This document shows, piece by piece, positions 1 through 5,797 of a DNA stretch of 7,346 nucleotides (the first letter of the stretch is position 1; the number at the start of each line of letters is the position of its first letter). Below the pieces are notes generated by a model, which was not told where the DNA came from, ran no database searches, and saw only the letters and a program-made list of their open reading frames with translations. This DNA is from an uncultured Rickettsiales bacterium (GTDB lineage: Bacteria > Pseudomonadota > Alphaproteobacteria > Rickettsiales > Deianiraeaceae), in the NCBI GenBank assembly GCA_946544555.1, contig CAMNMI010000043.1, forward strand, positions 1 to 7,346. The letters are read 5' to 3'. Made by a program: the position numbers and the translations under genes.

Positions 1-201
1 ATTTTCTTTATTAGTTGAATAAACGTTTTTAACATACATCTCATTTTCGTTGTGTTTTATAGTTTTTTGTCTTTTGATAAACACTTCGGTTCCATTTTTT
101 GTGCGATTACCTTCCTTAAAATTGTTAGTTTGTATTTTAAAATATCCATCCTTGCCAGCACGAAATCCCTGTCTTTTAATCTTATTATTATCATTTTTCA
201 C
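1..201 (-). CDS. Possible partial hypothetical protein running off the left edge (weak)
   Basis: On the minus strand, after a TAG at 216-214, one frame stays open to the left edge of the window (71 codons). The first plausible start is GTG at 201-199, giving at least 67 residues. The product would be very polar, rich in Lys and Asn, with no membrane segment, and I recognise no domain. In its favour, about four fifths of the codons start with a purine, more than the strand average here, which is coding-like. Against it, the start has no properly spaced Shine-Dalgarno sequence, the region is AT-rich with simple-looking codons, and a second minus frame (45 codons from an ATG at 194) is also open. 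It would lie 64 nt downstream of the glmU stop on the same strand. This could equally be non-coding 3' sequence. Confidence 0.25.
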   Translation of the reverse strand, partial: MKNDNNKIKRQGFRAGKDGYFKIQTNNFKEGNRTKNGTEVFIKRQKTIKHNENEMYVKNVYSTNKEN

Positions 202-251
202 AAATCCAAAGGTCTAAACTCTGGAGAATATACTACAAGATTGGATTTTTG
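199..251. repeat. Inverted repeat downstream of glmU
   Basis: AAATCCAA at 202-209 and TTGGATTT at 241-248 are perfect reverse complements separated by 31 nt. After one mismatch (201/249) the pairing continues for two more base pairs (199-200 with 250-251). It starts about 17 nt after the glmU stop and could fold at the 3' end of the operon mRNA. On the minus strand no T-run follows the second arm, so it does not meet the usual description of an intrinsic terminator. An 8-bp match in AT-rich DNA may also be chance. Confidence 0.35.
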
Positions 252-265
252 TCAAAAAGTTGAGT

Positions 266-1669
266 TTATTTCTCTTTTTCCTTCTTGCCCGTTGATTTCT
301 GCTTACCATCTTTCTCCACCACATTGCGTTTCTTCACCCAACCTTCAATGTTTTCCTGTTTTGCACGACCAACGGCCAAATCATACTCTTTGACATGCTT
401 TGTGATTGTGCTTCCGCCAGCTACAAAAGTGTTGTCTTCAATCTTGCATGGAGAAATAATTGTCGTGTTTGAGCCTACAAACGCGTTATTACCGATGTCT
501 GTGCGATATTTCTTCACCCCATCATAGTTGCAAATTATCATCCCTGCGCCGATGTTGACATTTTCTCCGAGTGTTGCGTCTCCTGTGTAGCTCACATGGC
601 CTATTTTAGTGCCCTTGCCGACAGTTGAGTTCTTAATTTCAGCAAAGTTGCCGACATGAACGTTCTCACCAATGACAGCGCCCCCGCGCCCCCGCGACAT
701 CGGGCCAAAGTCGCTACCATCTTTCAGTGTTGTGTCCTCTAAATAGCTACCCGCTCTGATGTGACAGTTCTTGCCAATTTTCACGCCCGTCCCCAAGAAA
801 ACATGCGGTTCAATGGTTGTCCCAGTGCCTATTTCAGTGTCGTGCGAGAGATAAATCGTGTCTGGCATGATAAAACTTACACCATTGTTGAAAAACTTTT
901 TCTTCAACTTTTTTTGGTATATCATCTCCGCGTTTGCCAGCTCCTCTTGTGAGTTGATGCCAAGCATCTCGCTTTCCTCGCAACGCAATGTCGCAACCCT
1001 ATATTTTGCCTTGTTTGCCAGCGCAATGATGTCTGTCAAATAGTATTCCTTGGCCTTGTTTTTGTTCTGAATTTTTGACAGCAACTTCACGAAAATCTCC
1101 GTTTTTCCGAACATTATTCCCGAGTTGCAAAGTGTTGGTTTTTCACCTTCAATGTCAATAAATTCACGGATTTCCTTCAATCGGCCAAAATCTCCAACTG
1201 GCAAATGATTGCGCTTGATATACATTCTGCCATATTTCTGGGACTGGTCGGCAGCCTCAAAACAGAGCACTACCAAGTCATAACGCTCCTGCAATTTGTA
1301 GAGTTTTTGTATTGTCTCTGGCTCAACAAATGGCACATCGGCATAGAAAATACCAGTATATTTATATGTCGTACAAAAGTTTTTGTCCTCCACCGCGCAC
1401 ATTGTTGCGTGGCCTGTGCCAAGGCGTTTCTCCTGAACTACGTAATTTCTATACCTGCTCTTTGGCAGTTGCGCCGAAAAGTTATCCAATATATCCTGCG
1501 ACAAAACTGACAGCACATTCACTGGAATATCAATTTTGTCAATGGATGACAGCAAGTGATCCATCAATGTCTTTCCAGCCACCTTGTGGAGCACCTTAGG
1601 CAACTTTGACTTCATGCGGCTTCCCATGCCTGCGCCCAAGATAATAATATTTGTTTTTTCCAATGCCAT
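266..1669 (-). CDS. glmU: Bifunctional UDP-N-acetylglucosamine pyrophosphorylase / glucosamine-1-phosphate N-acetyltransferase
   Basis: GlmU is a cytoplasmic enzyme. It acetylates glucosamine-1-P with acetyl-CoA, then joins the product to UTP to give UDP-GlcNAc for peptidoglycan and lipopolysaccharide. The length (467 aa) is normal. The N-terminal Rossmann-like uridylyltransferase domain (about 1-240) shows the nucleotide loop LGAGMGSRMKSKLPK (residues 11-25, with Arg18 and Lys25), LGTGHA (83-88), the metal Asp in YADVPF (Asp111), CNSGIM (Asn182) and GIN (Asn239). The left-handed beta-helix domain (about 265-445) has repeated [I/V]G-type hexapeptides. Residues matching the E. coli acetyltransferase site are Arg328, Lys346, His358 (catalytic base), Tyr361, Asn372, Asn381-Tyr382, Lys387, Ser400 and Arg435. 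Oddities are RGG where most GlmU have RPG (328-330), YAD for YGD, and a Lys-rich tail (446-467). The ATG lies 2 nt after the upstream stop. It is the last gene of the gyrA cluster. Confidence 0.97.
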   Translation of the reverse strand: MALEKTNIIILGAGMGSRMKSKLPKVLHKVAGKTLMDHLLSSIDKIDIPVNVLSVLSQDILDNFSAQLPKSRYRNYVVQEKRLGTGHATMCAVEDKNFCTTYKYTGIFYADVPFVEPETIQKLYKLQERYDLVVLCFEAADQSQKYGRMYIKRNHLPVGDFGRLKEIREFIDIEGEKPTLCNSGIMFGKTEIFVKLLSKIQNKNKAKEYYLTDIIALANKAKYRVATLRCEESEMLGINSQEELANAEMIYQKKLKKKFFNNGVSFIMPDTIYLSHDTEIGTGTTIEPHVFLGTGVKIGKNCHIRAGSYLEDTTLKDGSDFGPMSRGRGGAVIGENVHVGNFAEIKNSTVGKGTKIGHVSYTGDATLGENVNIGAGMIICNYDGVKKYRTDIGNNAFVGSNTTIISPCKIEDNTFVAGGSTITKHVKEYDLAVGRAKQENIEGWVKKRNVVEKDGKQKSTGKKEKEK

Positions 1670-1671
1670 AA

Positions 1672-2283
1672 TTAGTCCCTATCAATATACATATTACCAT
1701 TTAAATTCATTTTTTTCAATGTGTCGTAAATAGTGCCCTCGCTGACTTTGTAAATCTTGATATGCACCTCATTTCCACGGATTTTTAAGACATTATGACC
1801 AATCTGCTCCTGCCGCAAATACTCCCTGAACTTTGCAAACTCATCAATAATATTGCGTTTTTCTTTCAGCACAACCACTGCATCAACGGTATTACTCGCC
1901 AATTTCACATCCTTCTTTTTTGAGTTCTTAACGAACGAATTTATGACAATCTTACTGAAATTGAAGTCCGCCACTATGGAATAAAAGTCCTTGTCGTAAT
2001 ACTCGTCCACAATTTTGTAGCCACCAATGGCGCTATTCAAATTGGTTTCATCAAGTTGAAGATTTTCACCAAGCTTCTCCTGCAAAGCATCCATCGCAAG
2101 ACGCTTGACATTATCCAATGCCACTTTTTTTGTGGTTTCATTGTCGTTTGCGGAAATATCCTCGGCCTTCACACCCTTAACGTAGTAATAATACTTGTCC
2201 TCTGTAATATTGGCTGACAGCGCAACACTACTTTCATAAGCAAGGAACGCCAAAGTCAAAAACAACAAATTTCTAATCTTCAT
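1672..2283 (-). CDS. Small exported protein, DUF2066-like
   Basis: 203 aa. The N-terminus is a clear Sec signal peptide: MKIRN, a hydrophobic core at about 6-16 (LLFLTLAFLAY), then a polar c-region with likely cleavage between residues 21 and 25 (near ALSA). The mature protein should be periplasmic. Residues 32-118 follow the pattern I associate with DUF2066: a short beta strand (YYVKGVKAEDISAN), a helix rich in Lys/Ala/Leu where arguments of the type 'A-x-x-x-A-x-x-x-L' recur (52-72), then GGYKIVDEYY...YSIVADFNFS. Residues 134-200 look like the family's small C-terminal alpha/beta unit. The protein is shorter than the roughly 350 aa I recall for DUF2066 proteins, mainly in the middle. No catalytic residues are evident and the function is unknown. 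It lies 17 nt after gyrA and 2 nt before glmU, so it is probably cotranscribed with both. No strong Shine-Dalgarno precedes its ATG. The family assignment is from pattern memory only. Confidence 0.85.
   Translation of the reverse strand: MKIRNLLFLTLAFLAYESSVALSANITEDKYYYYVKGVKAEDISANDNETTKKVALDNVKRLAMDALQEKLGENLQLDETNLNSAIGGYKIVDEYYDKDFYSIVADFNFSKIVINSFVKNSKKKDVKLASNTVDAVVVLKEKRNIIDEFAKFREYLRQEQIGHNVLKIRGNEVHIKIYKVSEGTIYDTLKKMNLNGNMYIDRD
1676..1680 (-). promoter_or_regulatory. Ribosome binding site of glmU
   Basis: On the minus strand AGGGA (1680-1676) lies 6 nt before the glmU ATG, inside the last codons of the upstream gene, whose TAA falls in the spacer. This supports the ATG at 1669 and fits translational coupling between the two genes. 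Confidence 0.6.
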
Positions 2284-2300
2284 TGCTAAAAAACTAAAAC

Positions 2301-5069
2301 TTATTCTTGCTCGCCGTCCTTGTCGCCGCCATCGTTCTCCAAGATTGATGCCGAAGCAATCTTTTCACCCGGTTTTAGAGTGAACACGTTGACACCCTTT
2401 GTGTTCCTTCCAATCACCCTGATGTTGTTTGCTGGAATACGTATTGACTGGCCGTTATCGGTTATCATCATAATGTCTTTGGTGTTGTCGGCCACCGCAG
2501 TCATCACTACATAAGCGCCATCTTGCAAGTTGATGTTGCTAATTCCCTTGCCTCCGCGCCCTGTGATGCGATATTCATACGCCGATGTGCGCTTGCCGAA
2601 GCCATCACTGGTGATTGTCAACAGCATTTGCTCCTCGTCAATCATCTTTTTGATTTCATCAATGACAAGTGTGAAGCCATCTTTTTTGCAGATTTCAGCA
2701 AGCTGTGCCTGAATTTCCAAGTCAGAGAAGCCCTTTTCCCAAATTTTCAATCGCAACTCTTTATCTATTGACAAGAACTGGTCTTTTTTGGCGCTGTCAT
2801 TTTCATTGCCGGACAAGATACACATTGACACAACCTCATCGCCGTCAGCCAAGTTCATTCCGCGCACACCATCACTTGTGCGGCTTTTGATAATACGTAA
2901 ATCAGCAACTTCAAACCTTGTCGCCATGCCGTTTTTACTCGCCAACAACACGTTATCAGTGTGTTTTGCCAACTGGACGCTTATCAGTTTGTCATCTTCA
3001 TCAAGTGAAATTGCAATCTTACCATTTGAATTTATGTTCTCAAAATCACTGATTGAGCTTCTGCGGACATTACCCTTCTTGGTTGCAAAAATCAAATCGT
3101 AATTCTTCCATTCTTCCCTGTCAACTGGCAGTGGCATTGTCTCCGCAAGAGTGTCTCCCGGCTCCATTTTTATGAAGTTGACAATCGCGCGCCCTTTGGC
3201 ATTTGGTGCCGTCTCTGGCAGTTGATATGTCTTAATACGGAACACTTTTCCTTTGTTGGTGAAGAACAAAATCGCTGCGTGCGTGTGAGAAACAAATATC
3301 TTTGCCACGCTATCATCTTCAAGTGTCTCCATGCCTTTCTTGCCCTTGCCACCTCTGCGCTGGCTTCGATAGCTTGACAAGTCAGTTCTCTTGATATATC
3401 CACCTGTGCTAACTGACACAAGGACGTCTTTTTTCTCTATGAAATCTTCAATGTTGACCTCGCCTAAGTCGCCATCCATTATTTCTGTCTTTCTTGGAGT
3501 TGCATATTCCTCCTTTATCTTTTCAAGTTCATCTGTGATTATTCCCATCAGCTTTGCCTTGTTGTGGAGTGTCTCCAAGTAGTCCGTGATTGCCTCGCCG
3601 AGCTCACAGATTTCCTTTGACAAATTCTCTCTTTCAAGGCCAGTCAACTTTGACAACCTCATTTCAAGAATTGCCTTGACCTGCACCTCTGTAAAGCTGA
3701 ATTTGCCGTCCACAACCTTGTTGTTTTTGTCCGCAATCAGTTCAATCAAGCGACAGACATTCTCACTTGCCTCCCATTTTTCGGACATCAAACGCACTTT
3801 TGCCTCTTGTGTATCCTGTGATGAACGTATTATTGAAATCACCTTGTCAATATTATCAACTGCAACGTGAAAACCAATCAACAAGTGTGCTCTTGCTCTG
3901 GCTTGGTTCAGCAAAAACAGTGTTCTCCTGCTGACAACCTCCTGTCTGAATTCAATAAATGTCTTGATGATGCTGTGCAAATTCATCAACTCTGGCCTGT
4001 TTTTATTTAGAACCAGCATGTTGACACTAAATGATGACTGCAACTGCGTTAGCTTGTAAAGATGGTTTAGCACAACCTCGCTTGATGTGTCTTTTTTTAA
4101 TTCAATGACAATTCTAATCCCATGTTTATTACTCTCATCTCTGATATTTGATATGCCTTCAATGCGTTTATCCTTGACAAGTTCGGCAATCTTCTTCACC
4201 ATGTCAACCTTGATAACATTGTATGGAATTTCATCCACAACAATCGCCTCGCGGCCGCCTTTGAGCTCTTCAATATGAGTTTTTCCGCGCACCGGCACGG
4301 AACCACGCCCAGTCAACATTGCTTGATTTGCAAGATTTCTGCTCAAAATTACACCTCCTGTTGGGAAGTCAGGTCCCGGGACAATCCTTACAAGCTCTTG
4401 TGGAGATATTTCAGGGTTTTTGATATACTCCAAACATGCCGTAACAACCTCTCCAAGATTGTGTGGCGGAATGTTCGTGGCCATACCAACTGCAATACCT
4501 TCTGTGCTGTTGACAAGTATGTTCGGGAACATCGCAGGCATGACTGACGGCTCTTGCTCTGTTCCATCATAATTTGGTGCAAAATCAACAGTTTCCTTAT
4601 CCAAATCCTGCATCATTGTGTGGGAAATCTTCGCCAATCGCGCCTCTGTATAACGCATTGCGGCTGGATCATCGTTATCAATAGAACCAAAATTACCTTG
4701 TCCGTTGATGAGTGGCACACCCATTGAGAAATCCTGCGCCATACGCACCAAGGCATCATAAATAGCAGCATCTCCATGTGGGTGATATTTACCCATGACC
4801 TCACCAACAATACGAGCTGACTTCTTGGTTTGTCTATTCCAGTTGCATCCCATTTCGTTCATGGCATACAAAATACGGCGATGCACTGGCTTCAATCCAT
4901 CACGAACATCAGGAATTGCACGCGAGACAATAACGCTCATTGCATAGGAAAGGTAGCATTCTTTCATTTCTGCCGAGATATTTGCCATAACTACTCCTTG
5001 CTCCTTTGGCTTCTCCAACAAGTTGTCGCCCGCATTAACATTACTTCCTTGGTTGTTGTTTTCGTCCAT
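2301..5069 (-). CDS. gyrA: DNA gyrase subunit A
   Basis: GyrA is the DNA-cleaving subunit of the type II topoisomerase that introduces negative supercoils (A2B2 with GyrB). From this start it has 922 aa. The cleavage core (about 35-540) shows SYAMSVIVSRAIPDVRDGLK, the winged-helix QRDR segment GKYHPHGDAAIYD (93-105), QGNFGS, and the catalytic Tyr140 in AAMRYTEARLAK (E. coli Tyr122). The C-terminal DNA-wrapping beta-pinwheel (about 540-910) has the GyrA box QRRGGKG (570-576), which separates gyrase from topoisomerase IV ParC. Residue 101, matching E. coli Ser83, is Ala; Asp87 is kept as Asp105. About 60 extra residues (754-813) precede SDGFGKRTSAYEYR, as in alphaproteobacteria. The tail is acidic. 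The first 27 residues are polar and unlike other GyrA. An internal ATG at 4988 (Met28) has a better ribosome binding site, so the protein may be 895 aa. Confidence 0.97.
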   Translation of the reverse strand: MDENNNQGSNVNAGDNLLEKPKEQGVVMANISAEMKECYLSYAMSVIVSRAIPDVRDGLKPVHRRILYAMNEMGCNWNRQTKKSARIVGEVMGKYHPHGDAAIYDALVRMAQDFSMGVPLINGQGNFGSIDNDDPAAMRYTEARLAKISHTMMQDLDKETVDFAPNYDGTEQEPSVMPAMFPNILVNSTEGIAVGMATNIPPHNLGEVVTACLEYIKNPEISPQELVRIVPGPDFPTGGVILSRNLANQAMLTGRGSVPVRGKTHIEELKGGREAIVVDEIPYNVIKVDMVKKIAELVKDKRIEGISNIRDESNKHGIRIVIELKKDTSSEVVLNHLYKLTQLQSSFSVNMLVLNKNRPELMNLHSIIKTFIEFRQEVVSRRTLFLLNQARARAHLLIGFHVAVDNIDKVISIIRSSQDTQEAKVRLMSEKWEASENVCRLIELIADKNNKVVDGKFSFTEVQVKAILEMRLSKLTGLERENLSKEICELGEAITDYLETLHNKAKLMGIITDELEKIKEEYATPRKTEIMDGDLGEVNIEDFIEKKDVLVSVSTGGYIKRTDLSSYRSQRRGGKGKKGMETLEDDSVAKIFVSHTHAAILFFTNKGKVFRIKTYQLPETAPNAKGRAIVNFIKMEPGDTLAETMPLPVDREEWKNYDLIFATKKGNVRRSSISDFENINSNGKIAISLDEDDKLISVQLAKHTDNVLLASKNGMATRFEVADLRIIKSRTSDGVRGMNLADGDEVVSMCILSGNENDSAKKDQFLSIDKELRLKIWEKGFSDLEIQAQLAEICKKDGFTLVIDEIKKMIDEEQMLLTITSDGFGKRTSAYEYRITGRGGKGISNINLQDGAYVVMTAVADNTKDIMMITDNGQSIRIPANNIRVIGRNTKGVNVFTLKPGEKIASASILENDGGDKDGEQE
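4994..4998 (-). promoter_or_regulatory. Shine-Dalgarno-like site before internal gyrA ATG (Met28)
   Basis: On the minus strand AGGAG (4998-4994, within CAAGGAG) sits 5 nt before the in-frame ATG at 4988-4986, and another AAGGAG lies just upstream. The ATG at 5069 has no comparable site. The protein from Met28 (MANISAEMKECYLSYAMSV) begins close to where GyrA sequence conservation begins. This site may decide the real start, but it also falls inside codons for Lys-Glu-Gln-Gly and could be fortuitous. Confidence 0.5.
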
Positions 5070-5070
5070 G

Positions 5071-5104
5071 CTTGCAACATGTTATTGGAATTTTAATTTG
5101 CAAG
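5071..5104. repeat. Inverted repeat in the gyrA leader
   Basis: CTTGCAA (5071-5077) and TTGCAAG (5098-5104) are perfect reverse complements with a 20-nt spacer. In the gyrA transcript the second arm ends 1 nt before the ATG at 5069, in the place a Shine-Dalgarno would occupy. It could be a weak mRNA hairpin or an operator half-site pair. A 7-bp match may also be chance. Confidence 0.3.
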
Positions 5105-5123
5105 ATATAGGGACTTCCGCTGT

Positions 5124-5152
5124 ATTATAGCTATATTTGACAGAAATAACAA
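5124..5152 (-). promoter_or_regulatory. Predicted sigma70-type promoter of the gyrA operon
   Basis: On the minus strand TTGTTA (5152-5147, two mismatches to TTGACA) and a perfect TATAAT (5129-5124) are separated by 17 bp. Transcription should start near 5117, giving a leader of about 48 nt to the ATG at 5069, or about 129 nt to the ATG at 4988. The -35 element lies inside the spacer of the oppositely directed promoter. A 10-bp palindrome TATAGCTATA (5126-5135) overlaps the -10. Predicted from sequence only. Confidence 0.65.
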
Positions 5153-5164
5153 ATATGATATAAT
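5137..5164 (+). promoter_or_regulatory. Perfect-consensus extended -10 promoter of the 173-aa gene
   Basis: TTGACA (5137-5142) and TATAAT (5159-5164) are both exact consensus with a 16-bp spacer, and TGA at 5156-5158 gives an extended -10 (TGnTATAAT). Start of transcription is expected at about 5171-5173. That is only 5-7 nt before the ATG at 5178, so the mRNA would be nearly leaderless. A promoter this close to consensus predicts strong constitutive transcription unless it is blocked by a repressor or by polymerase on the interleaved gyrA promoter. Confidence 0.75.
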
Positions 5165-5177
5165 ATCCCGCCAATTT

Positions 5178-5699
5178 ATGCTCGTGCAGTTGTTTGAATT
5201 TATTGTTTCTACACGAATTGGCAATGCATGTGCTTTTTTAGCTGGCGCACTGATATTCTACGGTATCTTCCGACTGGTCGTGAAAATTATTGATTATATT
5301 GTCTTCAAGCGGCTTATGAAGATGGTTATGCAGGCCGTGTTTGACTTGGAGGACGACGAGGATGATGATGAATATTTCAAACCACAAAGTTCATATCACG
5401 AGGACGAGCAGTCGCAGAAAAAGGATAAAAAACGCGAGCAAATGCGGGAGGCTGAACGCATGCAAAACCTGCAAAATCAGTTCATTGGTGGACGTAATAA
5501 ATCTCGTCCGAAGAAGCGCATTGTGGGTTTCAATCAGGATGCAATTATCGGCAAATGGACAGCGCGTGTGGCAAAACAGATGCTGCAAAAATACGGCAAA
5601 CTGGATATGAATATGGTTAATGAAGTTGGATATTTCCAAGCATTGGTTATGGCGCAGCGTGGAGAGCAAAGTATTTCCAACGGTCAACGCCAAAGATAG
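5178..5699 (+). CDS. Membrane-anchored hypothetical protein with acidic cluster
   Basis: 173 aa, not recognised. The N-terminus carries a hydrophobic stretch at about residues 16-43 (IGNACAFLAGALIFYGIF then LVVKIIDYIVF) that is long enough for one membrane span or a tight hairpin. Next comes KRLMKMVMQ, then a very acidic cluster (56-65: nine of ten residues are Asp or Glu), a charged, probably helical segment (78-101, KKDKKREQMREAERMQNLQ), a basic patch (105-114, GRNKSRPKKR) and a more ordinary C-terminal part (115-160) that may form a small helical domain. It resembles a membrane anchor with a cytoplasmic charged tail, but no enzymatic motif is visible. ATG at 5178 is the first standard start after a TAA at 5094-5096. 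There is no Shine-Dalgarno, and the predicted transcript starts only 5-7 nt upstream. It is transcribed alone, divergent from gyrA and convergent with yraN. The promoter and charged-domain order support a real gene. Confidence 0.75.
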   Translation: MLVQLFEFIVSTRIGNACAFLAGALIFYGIFRLVVKIIDYIVFKRLMKMVMQAVFDLEDDEDDDEYFKPQSSYHEDEQSQKKDKKREQMREAERMQNLQNQFIGGRNKSRPKKRIVGFNQDAIIGKWTARVAKQMLQKYGKLDMNMVNEVGYFQALVMAQRGEQSISNGQRQR

Positions 5700-5715
5700 T
5701 ACGCTATTGATTGTC

Positions 5716-5795
5716 GTTGCGCCGCCCGAGGCCTCGCCCTCGCGGTTTGTAACCCTCCGCTACGCTACGGACAAACTCGCTCCGCGCCGCGCAAC
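5716..5795. repeat. GC-rich imperfect palindrome (REP-like element) between convergent genes
   Basis: An 80-bp segment with about 70% GC by my count sits in an otherwise roughly 40% GC region. The outer arms GTTGCGC (5716-5722) and GCGCAAC (5789-5795) are perfect complements. An inner pair GTTTGT (5745-5750) and ACAAAC (5771-5776), then CCG (5757-5759) with CGG (5768-5770), nest inside, so the whole can fold as one long interrupted hairpin. It fills nearly the whole gap between the stop of the 173-aa gene (5699) and the yraN stop (5798). No T-run follows on either strand, so it is not a standard intrinsic terminator, although it could still stop transcription or protect 3' ends. The composition jump suggests a dispersed palindromic element. 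Only one copy is present here. Confidence 0.6.
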
Positions 5796-5797
5796 AT

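Noticed and set aside
52..393. Plus-strand open frame of 113 codons
   Set aside because: Its second half is antisense to the end of glmU, the first half is Phe/Ile/Ser-rich translation of AT-rich DNA, and no ribosome site precedes it.
4275..4547. Plus-strand open frame of 90 codons inside gyrA
   Set aside because: Antisense to the conserved gyrase cleavage core; no independent coding signal.
4755..4769. Ala101 of GyrA as an acquired resistance mutation
   Set aside because: Ala at this site is native in several bacterial lineages, and nothing here shows a recent change.
5391..5693. Minus-strand open frame of 100 codons opposite the 173-aa gene
   Set aside because: The plus-strand frame has a perfect promoter and a sensible domain order; the minus frame reads as an antisense shadow rich in Leu, His and Cys.
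5700..5797. Bidirectional intrinsic terminator between the convergent genes
   Set aside because: A strong hairpin exists but no T-run follows on either strand, so I describe it as a palindromic repeat instead.
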